64,000 nt of DNA, taken from contig KE159636.1 in assembly GCA_000403315.2 (NCBI GenBank), positions 120,544 to 184,543 on the forward strand. The letters are read 5' to 3'. This document shows, one piece after another, positions 8,898 to 17,152 of the stretch. Position numbers and translations under genes: made by a program. The notes under the pieces are model-generated. The model was not told the DNA's origin, made no database searches, and saw nothing but the letters and a program-made list of their open reading frames with translations. The stretch's first letter is position 1, and each line of letters begins with the position of its first letter. The DNA is from Lachnospiraceae bacterium A2 (lineage in GTDB: Bacteria; Bacillota; Clostridia; Lachnospirales; Lachnospiraceae).

Positions 8898-10028
8898 ATG
8901 GAGTTTAAAATGGAAAGTAAGAAAATAACAAATATAGAAGTAAAAAAGAAAAACAGGAACGAAGTGTTCCGTTATATATGCAAAAACGGGATGGTATCAA
9001 ACCCGGATATCTCTTATGCGCTGAAGCTAAGCCTTCCGACAGCCACGCAGATTACCAAAGAGCTGATTGAGCGGGGGCTGGTGGAAGAAAAGGGGGAGAT
9101 GGGCTCTACCGGGGGGCGTAGGGCCAAAGCGCTGGCGGTACATGAGAAGGTTGGGAAGGCGGCAGGGCTGGACATTACCAAAAACCATATCAGCATGGTC
9201 CTTACGGGGCTGGAAGGCAAAATAATAAAATATGAACGGATTTTTCTGCCATATGCAGCAGGGGATGGGTATTATTTGGATGTCTGCCAGAAACTGGAAT
9301 GCTTTTTGGAAAGCTGTGGGTGCGGCAAGGAGGGCGTGCTGGGAATCGGGATATCATTTCCGGGGATTATGGATCTGGAAGAAAAAGTGGTTGCGGACTC
9401 CCATGTCCTTGGGGTAAGGGACCTGCCGTTTTCTGCGGTCAGCCGTTTCTTCCCTTTTCCCTGCCATTTCATAAATGATGCAAATGCAGGGGCATATGCA
9501 GAGGGCAGGCAGACAGAAAGCATGGGGCGTTTTTTTTACCTGTCCCTGAGCAATACAGTAGGGGGTGCGGTATATGACAATGGAAGGCTGGAGCAGGGGC
9601 ATAATTTCCGTTGTGGGGAGGTAGGCCATATGACGGTTGTGCCGGATGGGGAAGCCTGCTATTGTGGGAAAAAAGGATGCCTGGATGCCTACTGCTCTGC
9701 TAAATGCCTGACGGAGGGAAGGGTGGAAGATTTCTTTGGGCGTTTGGCGCAGGGGGAGCCGGAGGAAGCCAGCCTTTGGGACCAATATACGACTTATCTG
9801 GCTATTGCAGTGAACAATATCCATATGGTCCTGGACTGCGATGTTGTCCTGGGGGGATATGTGGGGAGCAGCATGGGCGCATTTATTCAGGATATTCAGG
9901 ATAAAGTGTCGGAAAGGAATACGTTTGCAGAAGATGCTTCTTTTATCAGGGCCTGCAGGCATAAGACAGGAGCCGCAGCGCTGGGGGCGTCCCTGCAGGT
10001 GATTGAGATGTTTATGGAACAGGTATAA
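8898..10028 (+). CDS. ROK-family transcriptional regulator
   Basis: A protein of 376 residues in the NagC/XylR group. An N-terminal winged helix (about 18-85: NRNEVFRYICKNG, then SLPTATQITKELIERGLV and the GGRRAKAL wing) precedes a ROK sugar-kinase-like domain with the zinc motif CYCGKKGCLDAYCSA (about 252-266). Such proteins repress sugar genes and are released by a sugar or sugar phosphate. ATG 8898 has TAGGA close upstream; ATG 8910, with GGAG six bases before it, is equally plausible. The polyol operon at 17 kb is a likely target, now separated from it by the retron cassette. Confidence 0.9.
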   Translation: MEFKMESKKITNIEVKKKNRNEVFRYICKNGMVSNPDISYALKLSLPTATQITKELIERGLVEEKGEMGSTGGRRAKALAVHEKVGKAAGLDITKNHISMVLTGLEGKIIKYERIFLPYAAGDGYYLDVCQKLECFLESCGCGKEGVLGIGISFPGIMDLEEKVVADSHVLGVRDLPFSAVSRFFPFPCHFINDANAGAYAEGRQTESMGRFFYLSLSNTVGGAVYDNGRLEQGHNFRCGEVGHMTVVPDGEACYCGKKGCLDAYCSAKCLTEGRVEDFFGRLAQGEPEEASLWDQYTTYLAIAVNNIHMVLDCDVVLGGYVGSSMGAFIQDIQDKVSERNTFAEDASFIRACRHKTGAAALGASLQVIEMFMEQV

Positions 10029-10039
10029 GGGAGCAAATA

Positions 10040-10164
10040 AGGATTAGGGGATCAAAAGCATCTTTGGTGCTACGCTCATACCATATATTGTTATTGCAAA
10101 TGTATCTGCACATCAATATATGGTATAGAGCGGGTACAACGCACCCTTTTGGCACCCTAATCCT
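10040..10164. repeat. GATTAGGG palindromic element, copy A
   Basis: The element begins AGGATTAGGG and ends CCCTAATCCT. The two halves form an imperfect stem of nearly 50 bp, including CAAAAG near the ends and ATACCATATATTG/CAATATATGGTAT in the middle, with a loop of about 23 bases. It fills the gap between the ROK gene and the end of the RT gene. No T tract follows on either side, so it is not an ordinary terminator, though it may protect mRNA ends. Confidence 0.85.
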
Positions 10165-10189
10165 ATAAGGTAAACCAAGGGGCTGGGCG

Positions 10190-11659
10190 TTAAGCCAGGG
10201 TTTTTAAAAATTCTGTGCCCTGGCGTATGATCTTTTCGTATCTTTTGGCGTTTACGCTTTTCAGCCATGCAATCTTCCCGGAGATTTCATAAATTGTCTT
10301 ATTGGGCACGGAACCGCCGGATTCTTTTAATTTCTGTGCGTTGTGGATTGACGCCTTCAGGATTTTCACCCATTTCCGCGGGACGCCGATTTCCTCGCTG
10401 TTAATTACAATGCCGGTAATATACTGGCGGTTGTTTTTCCGCAAAATATGGGTTTTTTCCTGTTTTATATGGAAGCCTTCTGCTTCTATAATTTTAGTAA
10501 GGCTGTTTAGGAAGCTCCCTATGGCAAGGCCGTCTTCGCTGCCGGTATAGCTAAAGCTCATATCATCCGCATATCTCGTATAGGTAACCCCTAGCTTCTG
10601 GCATAAGCCGCTGATGCGCTTGTCCATGTTCCTGCATATGATATTTGTAATCATAGGGCTTGCCGGGGAACCCTGGGGCAGGATACGGCCGGAGGTCTTG
10701 ATGTATTTCATCTCCCCTTTTACTTCTAACGGCATCCGTTCGCAGTAGGTGCAGATCATGGCAAGCAGCGACGCGGTATAGCCAGAGTAGCCAAAGGATT
10801 GGAACAGGCCCCGGACACGTGCAAATGTAATGGTAGGGAAAAAGTTTTCCAAATCAATATTAATCAATACATCTGGGCTGGTGCTATGGGTTTTTGCGCT
10901 TGTAAGGACGGACCTTGATGGGACAAACCCATGGGATTTGTCTGAAATCTCTGCTTTTTGCAGGATTTGGGTTAAAATCTGTTTCTGGGCTGCCTTCAAT
11001 TGTGTTTTCGGCGCGGCGATTTGGCGCGTGCCGCCGCTTTTTTTCGGGATTTCGAAACGGTAATAATTGTCGAAGGCCACCACGTCCCTGTGGTATGCCA
11101 GATAGCGCAGGGCGCTGTATTCTATGCCAAGGGCGTTGGCAAGTTCCCTGTCTGTTTCTATGACTGGCATCTGGAGCGCTTTGAGTTTTTCTGTGTCGGT
11201 TTCTTTTTTCCCCAACAGGCTGGAATAGCCTTTGCCTATAAACAGGATCTGTTCTGCTTTCCGTTTGTTCCACGCTTCGGACTTTAGCTGTTTTTGCCGT
11301 TCCCGCTCTGCTTTCCGCTCCGCGCGGCGGGCGATGGATTCCTTCATAATGTCCTGGGCAACTGCGGCGCGGATTTTTTCATAATCCCATGTGCCTTCGT
11401 ATGCTTTTTTTAGATGGGAAAGCTTTTTTTCAATTTCTGTTTTTTCCCGATAGGCTCCTGCTATTTTTTCGGAAAGCTCCTGAAATTCACCCAGCAGCTT
11501 TTGCCGCTTTTCAAAGTCCTCCTGCGTTTCATGCTGCTGGCGTTCATATGGCGTTGGCAGATGGCTGGGCCAGAAACCGTATTCTTGCATTTTCTGGAAG
11601 GTAAATTCTTTTTTACCCATATTATTTACTAGTTCTCTGTATTCGGCTTTTGTATCCAT
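10190..11659 (-). CDS. Retron-type reverse transcriptase
   Basis: A 489-residue RT. The N-terminal 150 residues are charged and helical. The RT core follows: HGFVPSRS and SAKTH (254-258, matching the retron NAxxH motif with Ser for Asn), motif A INIDLENFF with Asp269, LPQGSPASP (about 327), the catalytic YADD (363-366) and YITG (413-416), matching the retron VTG motif. These two extra motifs set retron RTs apart from group II intron RTs, and no maturase or endonuclease domain is present. Its ATG overlaps the stop of the SWIM gene (TAATG), so the three genes form one coupled operon. It should make ssDNA from an msr-msd RNA template. Confidence 0.93.
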   Translation of the reverse strand: MDTKAEYRELVNNMGKKEFTFQKMQEYGFWPSHLPTPYERQQHETQEDFEKRQKLLGEFQELSEKIAGAYREKTEIEKKLSHLKKAYEGTWDYEKIRAAVAQDIMKESIARRAERKAERERQKQLKSEAWNKRKAEQILFIGKGYSSLLGKKETDTEKLKALQMPVIETDRELANALGIEYSALRYLAYHRDVVAFDNYYRFEIPKKSGGTRQIAAPKTQLKAAQKQILTQILQKAEISDKSHGFVPSRSVLTSAKTHSTSPDVLINIDLENFFPTITFARVRGLFQSFGYSGYTASLLAMICTYCERMPLEVKGEMKYIKTSGRILPQGSPASPMITNIICRNMDKRISGLCQKLGVTYTRYADDMSFSYTGSEDGLAIGSFLNSLTKIIEAEGFHIKQEKTHILRKNNRQYITGIVINSEEIGVPRKWVKILKASIHNAQKLKESGGSVPNKTIYEISGKIAWLKSVNAKRYEKIIRQGTEFLKTLA

Positions 11660-13416
11660 TATAACAACATCTCCATAATATCATTGATTTTATATTCTTT
11701 ATCGTATTCCAAATTTTTAAGCTTTAACAATTTATAAGAAGCGACGTAAAGCGCAAGAATATGGGCGCATGGTTCCGAAAGATTCCTTGCGCCGCGCTTA
11801 AATTTCTGGCAGTTGCAGGCGATCTTTGTAATTTGCCCATCTTGGTCAATGACAATTTCAGCAGAAGACCATTGGCCATGTTCCTTGTATGTTGTCGTGA
11901 ATATAAACTCCTGTTGGCGCGTGTACCTTACCTTCATGTTGTCAAAGGTAAGCTTGCTGCAGTTCTGTACATCCATTTCGATATCGGTAACTTCATAGAG
12001 TTCTTCTGGAAGGGGTGCGTTGCATAAATGGCGGAACCGCACTTTGTCGTTGAGGATGTCAAAATACCCTTCGCCCCGCCGGAACAGCATGCCTATGCCG
12101 GCTTTTACCTTGTCGTTTTTCTGGCCTGGAAGAAGGGCAGAAATTTCTTCCATAGATAAACAGCGGTTCTCTTTCAGCAGCTTATAAATATCCTTATAGC
12201 AGCCGTGGCCGGTAAACCCTGCCATAATGTTAAATGCAGTGCCTTTTACCCAGTCATTGGAGGACCAGGAGGAGAAGCCTACTGTCATCTGCATTACGCC
12301 CATATCGGCACGGATAAACTGGGGCATGCCAAATCCCAGGATACGCACATAAAATGCTTTTGCAAAAGGAATCAGTTTTTCTACTACCAGCCAGCGCCTC
12401 CTGCCCCATATTTTTTCTTCCCTCCGCTGGCGGCCGTGGTACACCGCGTTCAGGGTAAGGCATGTCCCGAAGGGCTCGAATATGATTTGCACCCTCTGCC
12501 CTGGCTCTAAGATCCATTTCATGTAACGGGGGCTTTTCTTTTCTTTGTGCTTCCTTAAAAATGCGCAGATGCTGTACATGTCGGAGGGGGAAAGCTCCAG
12601 CTCTGTCCCGGAAAGCGCCGCTGCTGAGGATACTTGGTTAAAGCCCTTGATCCATGTTTCAGGCAGGTCAATTTTCTTTTCAATGTATTCCGGCACAATG
12701 TCGCTGTCTAACGTAAAGCCCTCCGGGTTGACGGATAAGGTCACGTCCGTATAGCTTCGGAACCTCTGCATTTCTTTTGCCAATTTGGCGGAAAAATCAA
12801 TATTTGTCGTCCCTAATTTTGGCTCCTGCTGTAAATGGAATTCCTCCATGGGCACGGACAGGCAGCCGTAAATGGATTCGTCCAACGAAAATGCTTCGAA
12901 GGAAACCTGGTCCTTATGCACGGTAATGACGGGGTCCAGGACAAACCACAGGCTGTAATCCCTGTCTTTGATAAATTTCCAGAAGTCCCGCTCGATTTTA
13001 TAATAATCCTTCCAAGCGTCGTACTGGTCGATTTGCTTCTGTAAATTTTTCTGTATGTCTGTTAAGTGGCTTATCTCATTTTTCTTGTGGGCAAGCTCGG
13101 CGTCATAAACATCCATTTCTTTTTTTAAGGCCTCCCGGACGTTTGGCATGTACTCTTTGTGCGCCCTTACGCGCCGCTCGATTTCTTCGTTCAGCCATGT
13201 AAAATAATCCGTCCGTTCTTTTTCTTTTTTCCTTGTATCGGAAACCACAATTTCCCTTAGCATAAGCATGGCGTCACGGAACAGTAAAGGATGCTTTAAT
13301 TTCCCGCAGAAAGAAACTTTTTCATCACGGGACAAGTCGGGGCTCAGCCCTAAAGTCGTCTGGCTGCCAGCCTGCGTGCAGCGGGAAGGGCTGGCGTATG
13401 TATAACCTACTTTCAT
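11659..13416 (-). CDS. Winged-helix/SWIM zinc-finger protein of the retron operon
   Basis: A 585-residue protein. Residues about 60-150 form a charged coiled coil. A winged-helix-like stretch lies near 430-480 (LLKENRCLSMEEISALLPG). A SWIM zinc finger near the C-terminus has Cys534, Cys536, Cys550 and His552 (CxC then CxH). SWIM fingers bind nucleic acid or protein. Its ATG overlaps the upstream gene's stop as ATGA, with GGAGG inside the upstream gene. As I recall the retron classification, an RT with a WH-SWIM protein and an ARM-repeat protein is type XIII. It is probably part of the effector or its control; the exact role is unknown. Confidence 0.85.
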   Translation of the reverse strand: MKVGYTYASPSRCTQAGSQTTLGLSPDLSRDEKVSFCGKLKHPLLFRDAMLMLREIVVSDTRKKEKERTDYFTWLNEEIERRVRAHKEYMPNVREALKKEMDVYDAELAHKKNEISHLTDIQKNLQKQIDQYDAWKDYYKIERDFWKFIKDRDYSLWFVLDPVITVHKDQVSFEAFSLDESIYGCLSVPMEEFHLQQEPKLGTTNIDFSAKLAKEMQRFRSYTDVTLSVNPEGFTLDSDIVPEYIEKKIDLPETWIKGFNQVSSAAALSGTELELSPSDMYSICAFLRKHKEKKSPRYMKWILEPGQRVQIIFEPFGTCLTLNAVYHGRQRREEKIWGRRRWLVVEKLIPFAKAFYVRILGFGMPQFIRADMGVMQMTVGFSSWSSNDWVKGTAFNIMAGFTGHGCYKDIYKLLKENRCLSMEEISALLPGQKNDKVKAGIGMLFRRGEGYFDILNDKVRFRHLCNAPLPEELYEVTDIEMDVQNCSKLTFDNMKVRYTRQQEFIFTTTYKEHGQWSSAEIVIDQDGQITKIACNCQKFKRGARNLSEPCAHILALYVASYKLLKLKNLEYDKEYKINDIMEMLL

Positions 13417-16193
13417 AAAGTGCTTACCTCCTTCTGAATCTGGGCAAATGCTACAAGCGCTCGTTCAGAATCTATTTTGCTGTTTGTGCTTCCGATATCC
13501 AGGAGCATGTGCTCTATTTCCTGCTGTTTTTCAGGATAATAGCCCAAGAACAAGGGAATTGTGCGGTAGATCTGGTCCTTGCTCTTTGAAACTTTATTTG
13601 GCAGGTAAAGCAGTGTTTTTGCATAATAAATATATAAATCCGGGTTGGTATCCTTTAATTCAGAAAAAGCCTGTTCCATTTTCCGGGAAAGATACGCCTT
13701 TACTTCCACGCATGGGTGTTCCATCATACGCAGGATAAACTGCGTGGGGATTTTGCTCCCATACCACCCCTCCAGCTTTTCGAGGGCGTACTGGTAAGCC
13801 CGTTCTACCGGGGAATCCAATAAAAGGAGGTGGATCTTTTCCCTTTTTCCAATTTCAGAACCTTCAAACACCGACTGGGCGATTTGGTTCAGGTGTGATA
13901 CGCTGCATTCAAAAAGCAGCAGGAGCGTTGCTTCCCTTCCGGCAAGGAGGGCCTGGTGCCGGCTAATCAGCCCAGTAAGGGTCTTTACAAGCCTTTGGGA
14001 ACCCGTTTCCAAAACAGACAGGATCAGGCTGTCTTTGGGCAGGGCATCCTCTTTGCATGATTCCAGCAAGGATATGGTATTGTATGCCCATTCCGGGATA
14101 CTGCCGTGCTGTAAGCTGATGTCCTTGAGCGTGTCTTTTAATACGCCATATGGCATGGAAAAGATGGTATTTTCTGCAATGCTGAACAGGAAATCAGGAA
14201 GCTTGTTAAGGCTTAACAGCAGGGAAGTAAAGTAGCGCAGCAGTGCTTGCTGTTCCCCGATGGACGCGGCGTCCAATTTGCTGGAGGATTTTAACAGCAG
14301 CTCTGCAACCTGCCCAGGAAGCTCTGTGTTCCGTTCCAAAAATAGCTCCCTTTTTTCAGCGATTGCTTTGAGGAAAACGGTATACTCCCCAATGGTAAAG
14401 CGGCTGATGGTATCTTCTAAGACGCTGTACCATGTTTCTGCTGTATCTAAAAGAAGGAAATCAGCGGCATGTTCCGGCTGGAATTTCCCGTCTGTCCGTT
14501 TAAAGTATGCTTTTGCAGCATCCCATAGGCGTTCGGACGGCGTGCCCATTAAGGCAACCATAATGCCTGCGTCAAATTCCTGTAATGCTTCTAATTTAGG
14601 CAGCAGGATCCCTTCAAATAAGCCTGCGGTCTTTTCATACGGTATGCTGGAACACGCAATCAGTTCTTTGAGGGTAAAGGAATCAAAGGCATGGCGCGCA
14701 TGGGCTTTTTGCAGGATTGCATAACAGAAATCATGCACTGCTTTGGCTTTTGCATTTTGGGCAATATAAATAACGTCAGGAAGATGCCTGTGCCACATGG
14801 ATTCTTCTGCTGCACGGCCATTTACGGTTACTGTTACTTCCCCGAAATATTTATAAAAAAAGAAATTATAACATAAGTTTTCATAATAATTATCATGGTC
14901 CGTATAGCTTGTAAGCAGTTCCCGGGCAGCCGTTATGAATTTGGCTTCATCCGTTGCCAGATACCCGTCAAGGGTCCTCCTTAAGTACCGCAAATAGTAA
15001 TTGTACGCGCCGGACCTGCCGGTCCCCCTAAAATAGCAGGCAGCCCTTGGGGTGTCCAGATAGTAAGCGATTTTACCCACTGCGTCGGCCATCCCGTAGG
15101 CCGTGGCTGTCTGGATGGTGTTTTTAAACGCAATATTTTTCACATTCCGCCCATCGTTGTAAACGCTTTTTTGGTAAAGGTTCTGGCTGCCATATACATA
15201 CAGCAGGTTCTGGTATGCATTAGGCTTGCTTAAATATTCTTCAAGCTCTTTGCCTTTTAGCTTTTTGTCCCTTAAGGTTAAGTGTTTGATATGGAAATCC
15301 ATGTCAGGGAGGGTCCGGTAGATAAATTCTTTTTGCTGTGACAGCAGCTTTTCGTCAAATAAGCTGGTATATTGGCTGATACAGCGTTTCAGCCCGCTGT
15401 GGTATCCCTCATTTGCCCATAAAACCTCGCTATCTTCTATCTCTTTTGCCATTTCTAATAAAACTGGGTTCTTTGCGATGGTAAGTTCCTGGAAAATGCC
15501 GCATGCCAGCTCTACGCTTGCTATGCGTAAAATGCGCCCATATTCTTCGGCAGAGGGCTGCATATCCATAAACTGCCGGAGGTATTTCTTCCTTGTGTAG
15601 ATCCGCTGCCTGGAAAACATATTTACAATGGGTCCCATATAAGGGCTGTCTGCTGCAAAACCGAATAAATCACTGGGTTTTGCAACCAGTTCAAAATCTT
15701 CCAAAGTAAGTTGGCTTGCTTTTACAGCGGCAACATAATCAGCATAAGTATGTTCTTCATAATATGGAAGCTGGATGGGCGGTTTGATCTCATTAGAGTC
15801 GTTGACGATATACTTTTTCTCAATCTCTATGCGCTGGTACCAGCCCCTGTCATTATCGTAGTCCCAATATCTGCGGGCAGCTTTGTAGCCTTTTGTAAAA
15901 CAGATTAAGTTCTTTTCTTCGCAGTAAATGGTATTGGGGATAGAGGGCAGATGCCCGTTTGTCCCATGGAAGACTGCGTAATGGGTATAGGCTACGTTGG
16001 GCTTTAACAAGTATCCATCCGCGTAATAGCTATTGGGGTTGTCCCTTAATTCCCGCTCTATTTTCTGTTTCCCATACAAAATGAGCAGGCAGGGGTTATT
16101 TTTGCTGTCTAAGCCCCAAAGCAGTATTTTGCGGATTGGGGGCTCCTCTGGTTTCCAGACCCGTTTTTGTTCTTCTGGTGTTAAATTCTTCAT
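13413..16193 (-). CDS. Large helical-repeat (ARM/HEAT-like) protein of the retron operon
   Basis: A 926-residue protein, first in the three-gene operon. I see no catalytic motif. The N-terminal 130 residues are rich in aromatic residues and probably beta. From about residue 190 to the end it reads as successive amphipathic helices with Leu-rich pairs, which suggests an ARM/HEAT-type solenoid. There are no transmembrane helices or signal peptide. AGGAAC lies about 11 bases before the ATG. Position, length and coupling to the SWIM and RT genes fit the ARM component of type XIII retrons. The toxic activity of such systems has not been assigned here. Confidence 0.8.
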   Translation of the reverse strand: MKNLTPEEQKRVWKPEEPPIRKILLWGLDSKNNPCLLILYGKQKIERELRDNPNSYYADGYLLKPNVAYTHYAVFHGTNGHLPSIPNTIYCEEKNLICFTKGYKAARRYWDYDNDRGWYQRIEIEKKYIVNDSNEIKPPIQLPYYEEHTYADYVAAVKASQLTLEDFELVAKPSDLFGFAADSPYMGPIVNMFSRQRIYTRKKYLRQFMDMQPSAEEYGRILRIASVELACGIFQELTIAKNPVLLEMAKEIEDSEVLWANEGYHSGLKRCISQYTSLFDEKLLSQQKEFIYRTLPDMDFHIKHLTLRDKKLKGKELEEYLSKPNAYQNLLYVYGSQNLYQKSVYNDGRNVKNIAFKNTIQTATAYGMADAVGKIAYYLDTPRAACYFRGTGRSGAYNYYLRYLRRTLDGYLATDEAKFITAARELLTSYTDHDNYYENLCYNFFFYKYFGEVTVTVNGRAAEESMWHRHLPDVIYIAQNAKAKAVHDFCYAILQKAHARHAFDSFTLKELIACSSIPYEKTAGLFEGILLPKLEALQEFDAGIMVALMGTPSERLWDAAKAYFKRTDGKFQPEHAADFLLLDTAETWYSVLEDTISRFTIGEYTVFLKAIAEKRELFLERNTELPGQVAELLLKSSSKLDAASIGEQQALLRYFTSLLLSLNKLPDFLFSIAENTIFSMPYGVLKDTLKDISLQHGSIPEWAYNTISLLESCKEDALPKDSLILSVLETGSQRLVKTLTGLISRHQALLAGREATLLLLFECSVSHLNQIAQSVFEGSEIGKREKIHLLLLDSPVERAYQYALEKLEGWYGSKIPTQFILRMMEHPCVEVKAYLSRKMEQAFSELKDTNPDLYIYYAKTLLYLPNKVSKSKDQIYRTIPLFLGYYPEKQQEIEHMLLDIGSTNSKIDSERALVAFAQIQKEVSTL

Positions 16194-16268
16194 GATTGCA
16201 GCTTAGTTCCTTTCTATCCTTAGGCAGGTATAACGTGCCGCTGGAAGTATATTATTTACCACAGATTA

Positions 16269-16404
16269 GATTAGGGAGCGTAGCTGCCGCACTAATATAG
16301 TTACTTGTTCAAAAGGTCTTGCCGCTTATGCGGCAAAGACAGAATGCACAAAATTATGTATTGTAATTTACGTTAGTGCGACAGCTCCTTTTGATACCCT
16401 AATC
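16269..16404. repeat. GATTAGGG palindromic element, copy B, in the retron operon leader
   Basis: The ends are GATTAGGG and CCCTAATC. Inside them AGCTG-CGCACTAA arms pair with TTAGTGCG-CAGCT, and the centre holds a GCCGC-TTAT-GCGGC hairpin. The operon promoter directly abuts it, so on the minus strand the transcript would begin within its first bases and carry it as the first 135 or so bases of a leader of about 205 bases. It shares terminal sequence with copies A and C. Confidence 0.8.
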
Positions 16405-16407
16405 CAA

Positions 16408-16436
16408 ATTATAGTATAATTTTGTCGGATTTTCAA
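16408..16436 (-). promoter_or_regulatory. Sigma-A promoter of the retron protein operon
   Basis: On the minus strand TTGAAA (16436-16431), a 17-base spacer and a perfect TATAAT (16413-16408). The predicted start is near 16400, inside palindromic element B. It is divergent from the candidate ncRNA promoter, with only 30 bases between the two -35 boxes. Confidence 0.8.
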
Positions 16437-16466
16437 GCAATTTGATGGAAACTGTAAAAAAGATGG

Positions 16467-16494
16467 TTGACTTTTTCAGAATATATGGTACAAT
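16467..16494 (+). promoter_or_regulatory. Promoter of the candidate retron ncRNA
   Basis: TTGACT (16467-16472), a 16-base spacer and TACAAT (16489-16494). The predicted start, about 16500-16502, coincides with the first base of the a1 repeat of the structured RNA downstream. Confidence 0.65.
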
Positions 16495-16499
16495 TGAGA

Positions 16500-16710
16500 A
16501 AAGGTTAGATTTTCTGGTCTAAATGCTTTGGGGTAGCTCCAAGGTTGTTATTTCTAAGCCATTACACCACAATGTTCTGCGTCACTCGCACGCTATTCTA
16601 CACTAGTGCGTTTTGACAGTAGCCTTCGGCATAAACGCACTAGTGTAGCAGCGTGCTGAAGTGTCAGAACAGAGTATATGCTTGTTTGCAGAAAATCTAG
16701 CCTGCTTTGT
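16500..16710 (+). ncRNA. Candidate retron msr-msd RNA, divergent from the RT operon
   Basis: The layout is that of a retron RNA. a1 (AGGTTAGATTTTCTG, 16502-16516) pairs over 15 bp with a2 (CAGAAAATCTAGCCT, 16689-16703). Next comes an msr-like 8-bp hairpin (16526-16544, loop TAG). Then a long msd-like hairpin at 16574-16670: 6, 4, 7 and 16 paired bases in succession (33 bp in all) with a 19-base loop. One a1/a2 pair and two msr-hairpin pairs are G-U wobbles only if the RNA is the plus strand; on the minus strand they become A-C mismatches. A promoter ends at its first base and a T-rich run follows a2. The orientation, opposite to the RT operon, is unusual and makes this a prediction. Confidence 0.6.
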
Positions 16711-16897
16711 TTTTCTATGTTCAGGATTCCTTCCTTACTTCTGATTCCCTTTGTTCCATTACATATAACAACTTCCATTAGGGCCTTTGTTCTGCGTAGT
16801 TTTGCTGAATATCAATTGGCCGTTACACTGGCAGCCGCCAGAATACCCCAAAAACAGTTGATAGAACATATATCAGGCTTACATGGCCTTAAGTTAC

Positions 16898-16928
16898 AGA
16901 GATTTCAGAGATGGAATCTCTTTTTTTT
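16898..16928 (+). terminator. Intrinsic terminator downstream of the candidate ncRNA
   Basis: AGAGATT (16898-16904) and AATCTCT (16915-16921) form a 7-bp stem followed by eight T residues. No credible plus-strand gene lies between the ncRNA promoter and this site, so it probably ends read-through of the ncRNA transcript. The interval 16711-16897 shows no other feature I recognise. Confidence 0.75.
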
Positions 16929-16935
16929 GCCTTAT

Positions 16936-16966
16936 GGATTATTAGGCTGCCAAAAGCATCTTTGGT
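16936..16966. repeat. Half copy of the GATTAGGG element
   Basis: GGATTATTAGGCTGCCAAAA followed by GCATCTTTGGT closely resembles the left end of element A at 10041-10068. No matching right arm is visible nearby. Confidence 0.5.
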
Positions 16967-17034
16967 ATGGGCGCACTGCTGTTCTTGAAATTTCACCAAA
17001 ATCGGATGGAACATTTTGGATATAATGACGAAAG

Positions 17035-17085
17035 TCAGGAATTTCCTGATTTCATATTGACAAAAACCCCTTGTGGAAATAAAAT
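17035..17085 (+). promoter_or_regulatory. Promoter and palindromic operator of the polyol operon
   Basis: TTGACA (17057-17062), a 17-base spacer and TAAAAT (17080-17085). A perfect 15-base palindrome, TCAGGAA-T-TTCCTGA, lies at 17035-17049, eight bases upstream of the -35. It is a good candidate binding site for the ROK regulator or another sugar-responsive factor. Confidence 0.7.
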
Positions 17086-17152
17086 AATAGACATAATAAA
17101 ACTACTTAATAAACTATTAAATAAAGTAAAAAATAAAGAGGAGGAATTTATC

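Noticed and set aside
10190..11659. RT considered as a group II intron or diversity-generating RT
   Set aside because: No maturase or endonuclease domain, no intron RNA boundaries and no template/variable repeats are visible; retron-specific motifs are present.
16269..16404. Element B considered as the retron msr-msd RNA
   Set aside because: It is one continuous hairpin with no separate msr stem, and its ends belong to a repeat family found away from the RT (copy C).
16500..16710. The same region considered as a MITE with 15-bp terminal repeats
   Set aside because: Not excluded, but no target duplication is visible, and promoter placement, the plus-strand-only wobble pairs and the msr-like hairpin favour an RNA.
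16678..17025. Plus-strand open frame of 115 codons between the ncRNA and the polyol operon
   Set aside because: It overlaps the a2 repeat and an intrinsic terminator, has no ribosome site and no recognisable composition.
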